Positions 20,502 through 34,315 of a DNA stretch of 64,000 nucleotides are shown here, piece after piece. The stretch lies in NCBI RefSeq assembly GCF_000003815.2, contig NC_049992.1:13493105-13557104 (forward strand). The letters run 5' to 3'. The translations under genes were made by a program, and so were the position numbers. This stretch comes from Branchiostoma floridae. Taxonomy: Eukaryota > Chordata > Leptocardii > Amphioxiformes > Branchiostomatidae. Positions within the stretch are counted from its first letter, which is position 1. Every line of letters starts with the position of its first letter. The notes beneath the pieces are model-generated. The model worked only from the letters and a program-made list of their open reading frames with translations. It ran no database searches and was not told the DNA's origin.

Positions 20502-23500
20502 TTTGAATATTTTCTCTAGATGGAGTGTGTGAAATAGCGCACCTAGCGGACCTTGTCCTAAGTGCGAAATCAATACTGCATATCATGACGAAATGGTTTA
20601 TGATTAAATTATTATGTTCTACAACTTTACAATGGCAACGTTTAAAGAATTAATATAAAGGAGAAAATATCAGTGTTAGGGGAATCTGAATGCTCTACCG
20701 AATTCCAAGACATGTCAGATACAACTTTATCTACGTAATATGACAAAGTTATTAAATTATCATCGACCTTGGACTTATAATTATAGAATGATCATTTCAT
20801 TTCATTGATCTTCTGAAAGACCAGTGTTAAACTAATATCTTATTCTCGGTGATATGATTACATAACCATCGTCTGTGTCATACATATATATCTATTGAAT
20901 ACATGCTTGCAATTGCATAATAACCACGTTAGTCAGAAAATATGATATAACAGATGTGTATCAAAGATAAGAGCAAAGTTTACAAAGAAATTTATGCGTA
21001 AATATACCAGTAATTCTTCTCTCAGTCATGTGCCCTAGTGCCTAGATATATTGAGTCAATACAAGAGACCCCCAAGATACTAGTACATCTTCATATAAAC
21101 GTCTATTGAAGGATATCACACAACATCGGGTTGTCATTAATTACATTTTGATTACATTATAGCGACATGTATTGGATAGAATTGTGCGCAAGTCCGTGTC
21201 AATACAATTACAGTTAGAAAGTCAAAATTATGAAATGAGTCTGCAGTGAACCCAGTCGGGTATTCCGCGCAGTCTAGACGCATTCTACGCGAGTATTCCG
21301 TGACTTATGCTACATGTGTGGCACTTTTGGCGATTAACTCAATGGGATATCTAATCGATTAATAGCTCTATTTTGGTTTCCCTTGCAAAGATGATGATAG
21401 AAAAAATAGCTGGATGCTCCTAACGAAAAAAAAGTTGGTTTAACGAGTAACCGTTAGAGCGAATAGAACTAAACTTGTTTTGATGCCAATATCAGCACCA
21501 AGGACAGATGCCAAACCAATAACATTATATAAAGCCACAGTACGTTCCGCGGTGTGTACATCTAAGAGTGCGCAAAAGTGCACGTAGTATACGTGTGCCT
21601 TTGTGACAATTTTGTATTGAACATTTCAGGCGAAATTGTGTGGCTCACGCTGTGCAGCAGCCGGCTGAAATAAGCCGCATGAACGCCCCCTCTCAGTGGG
21701 GTTCACCTCCAAGAAAATTAGCTCCTGACCCGACCGCGTTACACTACCGGCTTTCCATACATTTTCATACCTCATTTTCCACCATCGCACATGTGACTTC
21801 CCTGTTCGTGAATGTAATTTGATGAAGCGGCGTCCTTACATCATAAATATATATCTCGTTTTCGATCGAGAGTCACTCACAGAGAGGTACCGCAGCGGTA
21901 GGGTACGGCATTCCCCTTCTTATTTACTTCTTACCGCCTACAGGGGACGTTATTTACGGCGGGGATCGATTGTACATGTTAACGCTATCCGGCTCCATCT
22001 TCGGTAGCCTTGGTGCTGATGAGTATATCGACCTGCGGGTGGAATAAGGACAGCGGAGAGGAGGAGAGGCTTGTATGGGAGCACAGGGCTGTCTGCCCCC
22101 GCAGATGGGGCGCCCGTACCCCTATCTTTGTCAGCAGGTACGTTTAGTACTTTCTTCACTTATTTATAAACAAAGATTTATATGATTTGCTGTCTGTTTC
22201 GTGCTATCCCCCTCTCCATCTCCGTGAAGTGGACCGTGTGAGAGATAGGGTACTGTGTAGTGTAATGGCTTTCTGAGGAGAGGCATTATAACCATAATAT
22301 GCTGAAGCGTGTCTAACCAACGAAGTGGAAAATAGAATCGCTGTTACTGCAATGTCCAAATATGCTAGCTTTATAGATTCAGCACGGACTTTAAAGTTAG
22401 AGGGAAATGGGATAGGGATTTTTTTTCTTTGTTTGGAGGTAAGTCGCGATGTCATTGCACACACGTGGGATGTACGCATGCGCAGAAGGACACAGGTGCA
22501 GGAGGCGTGGATGGGCGGTCACGGTTAATTGTCTCGAACCGGCGTTTGTATTTTCGCTGGAAATTGATGACGCGACGCTAATGCAGAGTAGTTTATCATG
22601 GAATTGCAAATGGCGGAACACATTCGTCCCCGGGGAGAACTAAACGTCTACATTTAGCAAGGACGACCGATGGAAATGACATTGGGGAGGGGGGATGGTG
22701 GTTAAGGGGTATTTCTCATGGCTCTCTTGTAGTCATGGTTTAAGGCCACAGCAGGTAAATTTTATGGATGACATCCTCTGCAGACTGCACAAAAATGAGG
22801 CAGGGCGAAGGAAACAAGATGCCAAGCTAAGAAAACAAGATGACAAATTTTCAAAATAGACACCATAAACGTTGTCACAAGACTTGAAGTGACAAAATAT
22901 GGCATCACAATTAATGAGCGAGCGCATTTCATTTCATAGTACTAGTGCTGTGGCCTAAGTAAGAAAAATGTGCATTTTATAACGACCCGCGCTTTAAAGC
23001 AACGAATCCGAATACATGTCCCCATTGTATATCATAAAGCAATCAAACTAACTTGATGTTGTTTATATCGGCACTGCAGTATTGAAAATAACAGTAAGTA
23101 GTCGTGACGTATAGCATGATTTTAGACGCCAAGTAAATGTAGATTGACGTGTAATAAAGAGGACAAATTGTGTAGTATTGTCGTGTAATAAAGACAATCT
23201 GTGCCGTTATAACATTCAAAATGACCAATTATTGCAGAGTGTAGATGCCTTTGAATAGTACAATCTTCCTGTCACTAACTATAACGTGCAACCGTTATAA
23301 TGCATATGGAGGCATACGTACTGAGGTAAAGTTTATATATAGTCCTGGTGAACATATACACTGGATCTTGAAAATATGTCATAGATTGCATTTATAATAC
23401 TTGAACCAGAATCGTTTGTATGAAAGTCTGAAGCTTAATGAAACTCTATCTAACGTCAACATTATATTTCAAAATTAATTGACAAAAATTGGCCAGCGTA

Positions 23501-26500
23501 AATTAGACATAGCTAACATTTGCATGTCTTCATGATAAGAATATAAGATTGATAATTGAGAGAACTACGTTTGTAATGGGATTCAGGAAGACGTGACACT
23601 GTCAATAGAATTGATTCTGCCTGTGGTCTTACAGAATCGAGAAATGTTCGGGTAGTTCTAATTAGCGATTGATCATTCCTCCGCTGTGTGTGAACGGGTC
23701 CCTGCTTGTGGAGAATGTGATCTTTAATCACTTTTGACATGTAGTAAAATCACTCCGCACAGACTGGGGAGGAGCTCAAGTATGATAAGTGAGGTGTACG
23801 TGTTAGGAATGTTTTATTCTTCGTGTCAATGTCACAAATGGGAAGTATACTGATGGTTGTCTACGTGTTATTCGCAAGACTTACAAGATAGAATTTTGTT
23901 AGAGAGATACTTCCACAGAAAAGCGTCCCAGGCCTAAAAAGAACATCTGCTGTGTTCTTTATTGATTCTTCTAGTTGTAATGGTCGGTAAAGCACATGTA
24001 ATAAAAACTCGTCGGTAAAACTAGGTCAATCTGCTTTCAGTCGAGGTGCACACTATATACCAAAGCACATAAAAGCTTCGGCCAACCTTTATCTAACGTT
24101 ATTACTTACCAGGGGCAACAGAGCATGAGGGATTCATAGTGAAAGGAACTAGTGCTGACAGGAGTATTACCACAAAAGGGAGATAATGTTTTATCGTTTC
24201 GTACGTCTTATTTTCAGTGCAAGTCACCATAACAGGGATATAGTTGCAGTGGTACAATTCTAATCCAGGTTAGAGGTCACATATTACAAATTACACATAA
24301 CAATGCATTTCAACACAGTAAACCATAAAGCCATATTGCTATTGGCCTCCTGTGCCACAAAAACATATAAAAACATTCAAATGATTTATCAAGTCATTGG
24401 CAAGAAACGGAGATGGAAGAATGTCTTGAACTCTGACCTTCTTGCTCTGATTACAGCCTTAAGACGGTGCAAGTTACCCAGACAGGGCGTCGCCTTTCTT
24501 TTACAGTAAACTCACGAATGTGGATACCGAAGAAAATTAAACGCCTGCCTTTGACAATAGAATCGCTGATCGTCAATTTGGCCCTGGAGGGATTTCTAAA
24601 GGACTATAATCGGATCATGTGCCCGTTATGACTTCCGCAAAGTTTGGCAATAATTTCTAATGGAAAACCCGTGTTTATAATGGTTTATCCAAGCATGGTG
24701 AGGGGCAGGCAAAGAATGATCTACGGGGTGTGTGAAAAGAGCATTTTGAATCCATTAGCCTTTATTGATCATCTTAACACAACGTTAAACATATTTGTGT
24801 CAAGGTTTAAAAATATTTTCGTATGGTTGTCGTAAATACCTCTTGAAAAACAGTGATGTCAAACCGCATACTGTCAAAAACGTTAGAAGATATAAGTTGT
24901 TTTGGTTTTGTTATTTTTTTCTAGTTTTTTTTCCACAGAAGCACTATGGTAAACAAACATTAAGCAACAACGTGACCAACGCACAGCTTGTGATTTCATT
25001 AACCCCGTTTTCAGCCGCCTATGTGGCCCCAGTTTCCCTGACTTTTGGGAAATAATCGAATTTCTGGTTGATAACGGTGTGCAACACATTAGCATTACTA
25101 CTTTACATGGAAGGGGGTTGATATAGAGGTAGATACGAATATATAAGAAACGTGGGAAAGTCACGCAGTCATCTTGGTATTGCTCGTACTGTATATTCTC
25201 CTTGATACAAGACAAGAGGAAGACAAGACATGGGGCCATTTCTTAAGGTAAGATTCGACACGTCTTAACACGAAATCGTTGATATGTAGAAAATTTCGTT
25301 CACATAGTTACTATTGAATAGCTTTTAAAAGGAAACGAAGCTACTCCTTATGTGTATGCATACAAGAGTAGAGTAGAAAGGACTATACTGTTCATAGGGT
25401 CTAGGGGTATAAAAAGCGTATACAACCAGCTTGTTTTACCTGCACTGATTTCTTCGCAAAAAGATTGAACCCCATAAGCCTTTGTGCTTCCTCCCATAGA
25501 CCGTTCTATTGTTGTGTATGTATGAATATTTAGTTTGAACACTGGTTTGAACCATTTTGCAGCTGAGCCCGCAGACTACAATCTCAAGGGAGTAAAAAAC
25601 AGACTTCATCACATACTAGAGCCCAATCCCAGGGGACGGCAGATGGCGGCTAGCTCACCCGGGGCTGTGGTGTTAATGCGCGGTTTTCGCCAACTTACAA
25701 TTCGCTGATTTCAGCTCAGTCCCTGGATAATATACTATGACGTTTTGGGAGCGCGAGTAAGAGGCTAGATGGAGTCCTACGAGAGGGATCTGCGATTGAA
25801 CCGATAACTGGAATATTACGGGCAAAAGGGATTTCAGGTTGAGGTGACATTCGGATTATAGCCATCTACATTAAATCCATAAACATGACTGTGTATTTCG
25901 TTGTTGTAGTATAACGATTATTTTTCTTAGGCATTCAAAGATGCATATAAAATATAGATATTCCAATAAAAATCACTAGGAACTTTTGTGGCCTACGACT
26001 TTACTACGTACATGTATGCTTTCCTGATCGCACCATCTACATATTACGACTTAACACTGGAATCAGCAGTTCTGCCTCTGGTTCCTGCAGTACCACTGAT
26101 TAACGTTAGACAGTAGTCCTTTATGCTTGTTTCAGAGAACCATCTCCCGCCGCCTGCACCACAAAGTGCTCACGATTTCTGATTATTATTAGCGTTATAA
26201 CATCCAAATCTGTTAGCTGTCTGGCTCGTGACATATTTTGGTTCAGAAGGGTTGAACCTCTAGTACTTCAGGGAGTTAGAAATTGGCGCTTCTCTGGAAA
26301 ACATGACGTAAGTCGTTAGTGCAGCTGTTTGGGGCTATCTATCAGGACTGTCACCCGCGGCAAACATGCAGTTATGATCGTCATAATAATCATAATCTTA
26401 GCTATAAACTAATCCTTTATATGGACATTTTGTTGTCCAATGTGTATAAGAGACATGTACGTTTTCGTTATTTACTGTCGCACAGTTTACTAAACAAACA

Positions 26501-26577
26501 CCCTCGCGTTAGACAACAGAGGCGACCTGCCAGCTAGCATGGACGTCCTCTGAAAAGAATCCAGAATTTCTCCGTCT

Positions 26578-26648
26578 CCCTTATAGGGTGTCGGTAACCA
26601 GGCGACGCGATATCCGAACCTCACGGCTAGAATAGCCACTATTTTTAG
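26578..26648 (+). promoter_or_regulatory. CArG-like and MEF2-consensus sites, candidate muscle enhancer or promoter
   Basis: CCCTTATAGGG (26578-26588) resembles an SRF CArG box with one deviation. CTATTTTTAG (26639-26648) matches the MEF2 consensus exactly. A possible donor (AAAG then GTAAATG) lies at about 26751. The pair is about 2.6 kb upstream of the first actin's coding start. No TATA box was found nearby, so the assignment is weak. Confidence 0.25.
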
Positions 26649-28972
26649 ACGCTAGGTCTCCTTCCCCCTTCCTGTTTTGAATCTTGTGTTCTGTCTAATT
26701 TCCCCCGTTTTAACGTCTAAGGAAGCCCTGTTTGGGGAAGACAAGTAAAGGTAAATGTGTTTCAAGTTTCTCTTATATGTTTGGAGATTTGATTTTTGCT
26801 GTACATGTTGAGGGCGTGTCATGAGATTGCTTTAAAAGTAGGCTCTCATCCGCGTGCATGAAATGATACAGGCATATCTCTGATGGTGGTTATATGGTAA
26901 CAACTACCAGTAAGGGAAAATGTCGCCAAAAAAGCATTTTTGAATACATTCCCAGGACTGAATAATTTGTAAGTATTTCGTATGGGAGTGGGGCGTTGTA
27001 TATTTCTTTACATACTTCGTGGTGTGATAGGACGAGGAGGGTGGGCATTGGTCAACTACATCACTATCCAGTATTCCATATATAGACATACAATTATTCA
27101 ATGCATTTTCCCTTCTGGCTGTCCCTGTTATAACCGTTTGGGGAGTGTCTGTAATCGTTTTATAACGCATACATGTCTTCTGTATAGTCTGAAAGTATTT
27201 CCCTGTGTATGAAGGTCCATGTATGACTGTTGTTTGACTGGTAAGCGCGCGTTATCGTCTTGTAGAGACATTATCAGGCGTTGCTGACGTTAAACATACA
27301 GGCATGGGCGGTATGCGCTGATGGAGAGAGTGGGAGGGGGGCAACGCTCCAAAATATCCCCTGACCCTGTTTTGTATATGGTGCAATATATATTGATTCT
27401 TCAAGATTTGTTTTGGTCGGATTACATTTTCGTTTATTTGATGAAATAAAAGGGAATCAAGCATTGCGTTTGAATGCCTTTCGAAATTTGGCTTATCACC
27501 AAGTTTCTTTGAATGACAAGCTAGATCAAACTCTTACCATTTGGTAATGCTGAATTGTAGCATCTATGCATCTGTGGCTACCTTCAAAATATGTGTTTAT
27601 TTTCCAGTTCTCCTTTAAAATGTTCTTACCTTTGCCCCTGCACACTACTTGTACCTGTCTCTATGTATTGATCTTCATGTTTATTTTGACATGGATACCC
27701 GATACGATTCGTTCTGCCCAACAGCAGGCTCATCAATCGCACGTTCAATGTCATGCTCTATAAATGCCCTGGAAATGGAACTCATCAATTCCCTGTGCCT
27801 CTGCCGGCTCGGGGAATGGTCCATGTCTGCCTGTAATAATACTTGCTCATGTCTCCGAATGAATAAGAAAAGGAAAAAAAAAACAGAAGACTGAATGTGC
27901 ATGTGTACATAATAACAGGCTTATGATGGTTACAGAGGATAAAAAAAAAACATCCAGCCATTTCGATATATGTTTTTATCCAAAATTCGCTTTTTTTATC
28001 AGACCCCTGAGTAAGGAAAAATGATGGAGATAATACGATTTTGTTCATATGCTTTCACGATATTCGTTCGCTGCAGTGACGCCTTTCTCAAAGAAATTAA
28101 AGTATAGCCTTTCCATGTCCATATAAATGTTTTACCATCTCTAACTCTATAACATAGACGATCGAGCTTTACACTGAATGCAAATGCCGTCCTTGGTATG
28201 TGTCGTTAATAAGTACGAAAGCGGGTGGATTAAATCATTACAACAGTAATGCTACATTAAAACGAGTATTCAGTGCAGTAAAAGACATGCGGTGCCACGC
28301 TGGGTAAATCCCGTTGAAGGTTCCGTTTGATGACAAATGCGACTTGAGCGATGAATACTATATTTGATCCTGTGCCTAATGTGTAGGACGACTGGGCTGC
28401 CAAAGACGCGTGCTAAGAATACCCCTGTACCGCAGAGACGTCTGTCATGATAACTCATTTCCATAACTAGGCTGCACTTGGACAACAAACCTGCCTTAAT
28501 TCAGCTTTGCAAAGAAACCGCTATTTGGTCTGAAATGTAATTATGATAACGTACAATCTCCCTACACCAAGAGCTACTACAAGATATGAAATAAACACTT
28601 TTTGAGTCATTTTGTTCACAAGCAGACAGACAGACAGTACTGGTGACAACTACCTCTTTGGTGGACGTTACAATTTGTGACGATTTCTATGCCATATATA
28701 CATTACGATATATCAACCATTGATAACCCGAGATGATGATAGATGATAGTACACGTCGAATAATGCAATCACATTACATGGCATCTTTCCCCCCCTCCCA
28801 CCCATTGCTGAATGGGAACAGCCCGTTTTCACCACTGAAGTAGATGAGTTTAGACACAAGAGCGCTGGATAGACGTCAGCTAGTTCTGGGTGTGACGGAA
28901 CTAGTAGGGATGGTACAATGGGTTTTACATGGATGATAAGAAATCAGAATTATTACTGGTCTTTATTTAATA

Positions 28973-29133
28973 CAGTAGAACCCGCTTAATTGCACGGCCT
29001 ATTTGCCAGCGAATTTTGCAATTATCCGGCTGGTGCAATAATGCGAAGTTATCTACCTGGACCGCACCGGTTTGGGATTTTGGGATCCGTGCAGTTTGTG
29101 CGTTAATCCGTTGTGCAATTAACTGGCTTGTAC
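28973..29133 (+). mobile_element. Pogo/Tigger-like transposon end fragment
   Basis: CAGTAGAACCCGCTTAATTG follows a TA, as at pogo-like terminal repeats that begin CAGTAGAACC. The following 130 bases carry recurring GTGCAATTA-type subterminal blocks. The opposite end was not found, so this is a fragment or one end of a degraded element. It lies just upstream of the first actin. Confidence 0.4.
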
Positions 29134-29246
29134 TTTAGTAAAAAGAAGGGGTTAACTTTTCTCAAATGCAGCATAGATGAGATAACCTTATTTCAGATAC
29201 CTTTTTGTTCTCACTAATTCTTACCTTTTCCACGCAGGTAAGAAGT

Positions 29247-32200
29247 ATGAGGGTGACGTCAGAAGAGGAGGGTGTGGCCCTCGTGATCGACAATGGGTCC
29301 GGGATGTGTAAGGCAGGGTTTGCGGGGGATAACGCGCCCAGGGCCGTGTTCCCTGCAGTGGTCGGCTCTCCGAGACACGAGGTGAGGAACGCACGAGAAA
29401 CGCACGTTTTCCTTATCAATCAGACTTGCACAGAGAAAGAGATGGAGACATATATATTTCAACCATACATTTTATGGATAGTTGCAATCATTTTGTTTCA
29501 TACGCAGAATACAGTAACAAAGAAGAAGAGATTAGATTTTGACATAATTTGTGTAGCAAGTGTCATAACTAGATCAAATGTTACAATTGATAAATGCAAT
29601 GATCAACGTAACTTTAAAGGAGGAACGCTGACGGGTACAAGAGATGGACCTATCACTATGCACCCTCTCCCACGCTGAAGATCGTTACTCGTTATTGCTC
29701 AGAACATAACGTTACCACTGTGGCGTGCGGTTGGTTACGACCCATTATGCCAAAACTGTAATTGAAAAGATCTCGTAACATCAATTCCGCTGGGTAAAGA
29801 AATGATGACTAAACGTTAGCTGAATTGGACTCCATTGTGCATGTTTCTAAGACACTTACCCCCCCTAGCGGATGCTAATGAATTACAGTAATAGCATTCT
29901 AGTGGTGATGCATACTGAAGATAAACGTTATAAAACGCATTCTCTAATTTTGCAGGGAATTATGTTAGGTATGGGGGCCAAAGACGCGTACGTGGGTGAC
30001 GAGGCTCAGAGCAAGAGGGGGGTGTTGTCCCTGAGATATCCCATGGAGCACGGCATCGTCACCAACTGGGACGATATGGAGAGGGTGTGGCATCACGCCT
30101 TCTACAATGAGATGCGGATGGCCCCCGAGGAGCACCCTCTGCTGGTGACCGAGGCACCCATCAACCCTAAAGTCAACAGAGAGAGGATGACAATAGTGAG
30201 TGGTGCATCCATGCATTCGTCACTGTAGATCTCAGGAAAGATGGGAAGCTAGGATAATGTTGTTAAACTTTACTACTACAGACACCTGCTATGCGTATTT
30301 ATATACGCTGTCATACACGAATGTCCTAATGGATTACAATCTCAACTGTGCACTCTGACAGTGGAAGCATACCTGAAATGTTGTACTATTCTTTTAGCTG
30401 ATCAAGTTTGTGTCCAGTTCAGTTGACAGAAATCATAAAATGTAAAAATTGTAGCATAGCCAAATAATCTTCAAAACCTTTGTGTATGGATACACATGTT
30501 TGTCCTGGTTACTACATGTACTAACTTCTGACTGAACTAGACAATCTCAGTATTTACAAAATCATTTATTTCTGACAGACGATGTTCGAGACGTTTAACG
30601 TGCCGGCCCTGTACGTGTCCATCCAAGCCGTGCTGTCCCTGTACGCCTCCGGCCGGACCTCTGGGATCGTGCTTGACTGCGGGGACGGCGTGTCCCACTG
30701 TGTCCCCATCTTCGAGGGGTACTCCCTGCCGCACTCCATCATGAGGCTGAACCTGGCGGGAAGAGACATCACCCATTACCTGATGAAGCTGCTGACAGAG
30801 AGGGGGTACTCATTCGTCACCTCAGGTGGGTCGCTGTGGGGCCTTATGGTCTCCTGGATAGCTTCCTCGTGATTCTTCAACCGTACAGTCGCTCAAACCT
30901 GGCATTTAAGCTTATTGTAGCACCCAAGTCTCTTTCGTCCTCTCCGCTTTAGTAAGAGACTTGACAGATGTAATATTTTAAATGCCAGGCTACAATCGCT
31001 GCCTTTGAACGCTCTTCCAAGTTATGAAGTGAGCGTATAGATAACTGGAATTGTACCAAGGCCTCTTTAATAGTGATTTACATAGAAATTGACAGTGGGC
31101 CTTGCCCTGTCGTAAGGGCACACGGTACGTCACCGTACCAAAACAACAATTCCATTATGGATGTCAGACAAGAGATGGCAGAAAAATCTTCAAATTTGAC
31201 CCATGGGGGTGAATGTACTTTGGACAAACTAAATCTACGAAAATCTGCGTTTCATTTGAGTTGTTAGAACCGTATTAGACCGTATATATATAGAGATATA
31301 TATATATAGAGAGAGAGAGACGGTACCTTTTCCTCCTGTGTTTGTTCGCATATGGCTTGATAACTACATGTACCTGTTTTCTTCCCCTACCAGCCGAGAG
31401 AGAGATCGTGAGAGATCTGAAGGAGAAGACGTGTTTTGTTTCCATGAATTTTGAGGAAGAGATGATGAGGATAGCCATGAACACAGAGCAGATGTACAAG
31501 AGGACCTTTGAACTTCCGGACGGACAGAAGGTCACCATCGGCAGCGAGCGCTTCAGGGCGCCCGAGGCGCTCTTCCAACCATCCTTCCTCGGTGAGACTT
31601 TAAACCATGGACGACTATATGTGTGGCACGTGCATATGTCTTTAAAAGCGACGTAACTTTAATGCAACATCAATTTTACTGATTATACCTTTTTTCACAG
31701 TTAGAGAGAGGTTCTATCGTCTGTCTATACCTGCAGTTGGTTATGGAGCGGTAACATTCTTTGTGGATCGTCGTTTGGGTTTCTGATGTTGTAGAATTCT
31801 CAATCAGACCGCGTGACAAAAAAAAAAAACGTTGAAAAGAAACTACGGCTAAATCTCGCTAGAAACGTGCATGCCTATCTTTAGAATGATCTCAGTTTGC
31901 GATCGTACGACTGTCGTACGACCATCGTACGACGTCCGTGAGCGTGCCCTAGCCTGAGTCGATATACATGTACGTTTGTGTTTGCAGGTATGGAGTGCTG
32001 CGGTATCCACGAGACCACGTACTTCAGCATCATGCGCTGTGACCTTGACATCCGTCGTGACCTCTACGCCAACCTGGTGCTCTCGGGAGGGTCCACTATG
32101 TTCCCGGGGGTGACAGACCGTATGCAGAAGGAGATCCTGTACCTTGCCCCTCCCGCCATGAAGATCAAAACCGTCAGTCCGCCGGAAAGGAAGTACTCCG

Positions 32201-32313
32201 TTTGGATAGGTGGTTCCATTTTGGCGTCGCTCCACTCTTTTCAACAAATGTGGATCAGAAAGTTTGACTACGATGAATACGGACCCACCATTGTTCACAG
32301 GAAATGTTTCTAA
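29247..32313 (+). CDS. Divergent actin (actin 1)
   Basis: Five coding exons: 29247-29381, 29956-30195, 30579-30825, 31394-31591, 31988-32313. They total 1,146 bases, 381 residues. Actin signatures are intact: [20 protein letters not shown] (ATP-binding loop 1), [39 protein letters not shown] (loop 2), [10 protein letters not shown] and the C-terminal HRKCF. It is much more diverged than the other three: three extra N-terminal residues compared with actin 4 (MRVTSEEEG), DCGDG for the usual DSGDG, and two extra codons in exon 4 around residues 235-243 in subdomain 4. His73-equivalent (YPMEHG) is kept. An acceptor (CCACGCAG) ten bases before the ATG implies an untranslated first exon upstream. 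It is a filament-forming or specialised actin; expression cannot be inferred. Confidence 0.92.
30894..30991. mobile_element. ~98-bp palindromic MITE in actin 1 intron 3
   Basis: The left arm CCTGGCATTTAAG and later AAGTCTCTT recur inverted on the right (CTTAAAATGCCAGG-like, AAGAGACTT). Flanks ACAGTCGCT and ACAATCGCT form a 9-bp duplication with one mismatch. The ends resemble those of the element in gene B intron 1. Confidence 0.6.
31267..31320 (+). repeat. TA/GA dinucleotide microsatellite
   Basis: Alternating TATATA and GAGAGA tracts in actin 1 intron 3, about 75 bases before the exon 4 acceptor. Confidence 0.8.
31904..31933 (+). repeat. Three CGTACGAC octamers at exact 11-bp spacing
   Basis: CGTACGAC occurs at 31904-31911, 31915-31922 and 31926-31933, separated by different trinucleotides (TGT, CAT). 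CGTACG is itself palindromic. It lies in actin 1 intron 4, about 55 bases before the exon 5 acceptor. Confidence 0.75.
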
Positions 32314-33952
32314 GAAAAGCTAAGAAAAACATACTGGGACCCTACGATATAGTGTACTCTAAACAAGTAGGTAGTTTTGTGATACACCATATATTGGAAA
32401 TATTTCATAAGAAAAATTACACCATTAGACAACGTTTAAACACGAAGAAAATGGAACACCGTTCTCAGATATGGTGCTATGATCACACTCACTTTTATAA
32501 ATTCTTAAAGAAAAAACTTTGATTTGACTACTTCTGTAACAACCTAGGTCAGTAAGGGCGAATATGTTACCATTGATAACATTGCAGTGTACTCCATAGA
32601 TACTGAAAAAAAAGACAGGTTTGTACCTATGGCTAAATACTTATATTCTTGAGTTTTCCTGTAAAGCCACAACGAAAAGGCAGCAATGTAAAGAGGAATG
32701 TTGTTATGATAGATTGATAATCGATGAAGCGGCCATGGAAAAGGAACATGCTACAAACCAGAGTTCTTAGTCCAGGAACTATATAACAGAATTCAAGTTG
32801 TAAGCTATATACGATGTGTCTATTTTCAATTTATGAAGACCAGAATGTTCAAAATAAATAAGAAGCTTAAGCCAGGGACACAAAACGAAGTTGACATCTG
32901 CCCCCTAGCGAGGTTAGAAATCATGACAAGTAGCCACCATATTTGACTTAGACATATATGATTCAATAAGCAATCATGTGTAAGGTAAATAAACAGCGTT
33001 GTTGCATCTTGTGTTGTGTATATCAAGACATTCTAAAATATGGCACCTTTTTTCTTCCTAGATTAGATTTTAACTTCGCTAATCGAAGAAACTATGTCAG
33101 AAAAATGCAATAATGTTTGTGTGTTTGTTTGATGGGATGGAATCTTTTCACTGTTGGTCAAATATATGTATATTCTTACTTTTGTAGTAATAGTCTTACT
33201 GTTTTAAGAAATTTTCAAAAAACATAGCACCATATAAGTGATGTCTATTATTTAGCTTTATCCATATTATCGAAGTGGCAAAGTACTAGTAACACTTTTA
33301 CCCGCTGCTTACTTGCCACACTTGTTTCGCTGCACACAGAAGTGGGTCCACTGTCATGTTTGTATCACGGCTTTTGTAAATAAATGGACAGTTAAGGACC
33401 GATGGGATGCGTGGAATGTGTCATCTCTGTAGATAGATTATTCCCCATGCATTAGCTTGCTACATGATAGCCTCTGTTTTCGTTTTGTTTTTCTGAAAAC
33501 GTTCACGCTACCTAAACTTCCCAATTCTCCTCCACTCTGGCGTTTAGTCTGGGCATTTTGGATTGACATGATCGTCTCTCGCGAAACGATGATGTTTTAT
33601 CAAGCCTCCTTGGGTAAAGACAATTCCAAAGTGTCCCTTATAACGTTAGAACTATTAAATGTTGGCAGAAGGTATACCGGTACTCATCGGAAATGTACTG
33701 TTTGCCTCAACGACAATGTGTCATTGTCAATGTGGTTGAGAAAGAATATTACCTGAAAATCAAAGCTTGCTGATGAAGGATTTCCGGTGTTTCCTCAACA
33801 AATGTGAAAACAAATCATGATATGAATGCTAACATCATACCAACCGGACATTAAGACGAAAATGCACAGAATAACCATATTGGCACACGACTGCATGAAA
33901 TAAATGGTAAATCATCGCACGCGTTTTTGATGGGAGCCGTGTCCTGATGATA

Positions 33953-34052
33953 NNNNNNNNNNNNNNNNNNNNNNNNNNNNNNNNNNNNNNNNNNNNNNNN
34001 NNNNNNNNNNNNNNNNNNNNNNNNNNNNNNNNNNNNNNNNNNNNNNNNNNNN
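33953..34052. other. Assembly gap (100 N)
   Basis: Placeholder gap about 310 bases upstream of the actin 2 TATA box, so distal promoter sequence may be missing. Confidence 0.95.
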
Positions 34053-34286
34053 TCGAGTCTATTGCTTTCGTACAGGCTAGATGAATCATTAACAGTTTCC
34101 CACGCAAAAGGCATGTGAAGGTTTCGCCTTGCGTCCCGCAGCCCTGCAAACAGAAATAGAACATGGCGGTCAAACATGGTGGAGGGGCATTTTTCTGGGA
34201 ACATGCATCATTTAGCGTCTCCATTTGTCAATGGGTCGCCAATAATGGAAATGGTGAATTTCTGACAGCTGTACAGAGGTGAGAAA

Positions 34287-34315
34287 TCCAGACATGAAAC
34301 GCTTCCATGTCTGGA
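34287..34315. promoter_or_regulatory. Inverted repeat in the actin 2 upstream region
   Basis: TCCAGACATG (34287-34296) and its exact reverse complement CATGTCTGGA (34306-34315) are separated by nine bases, about 50 bases before the TATA box. A second palindromic word, GGGGAACGATTTCCCC, is at 34330-34345. They may be dimer-binding sites; no factor is assigned. Confidence 0.4.

Larger units (their letters stand above)
20502..29236. other. 8.7-kb stretch without a recognised gene
   Basis: No exon with recognisable protein similarity was found; open frames are all under about 120 codons and look random. Items seen: a CpG-richer block at about 21,860-22,640 with possible splice donors (after GTCAGCAG at 22137 and after TTTGGAG at 22438) that could be an untranslated exon; a CArG-like and MEF2-like pair at 26.6 kb; and a pogo-like transposon end at 28,973. 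The promoter and 5' UTR of the first actin are expected here. Confidence 0.5.
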
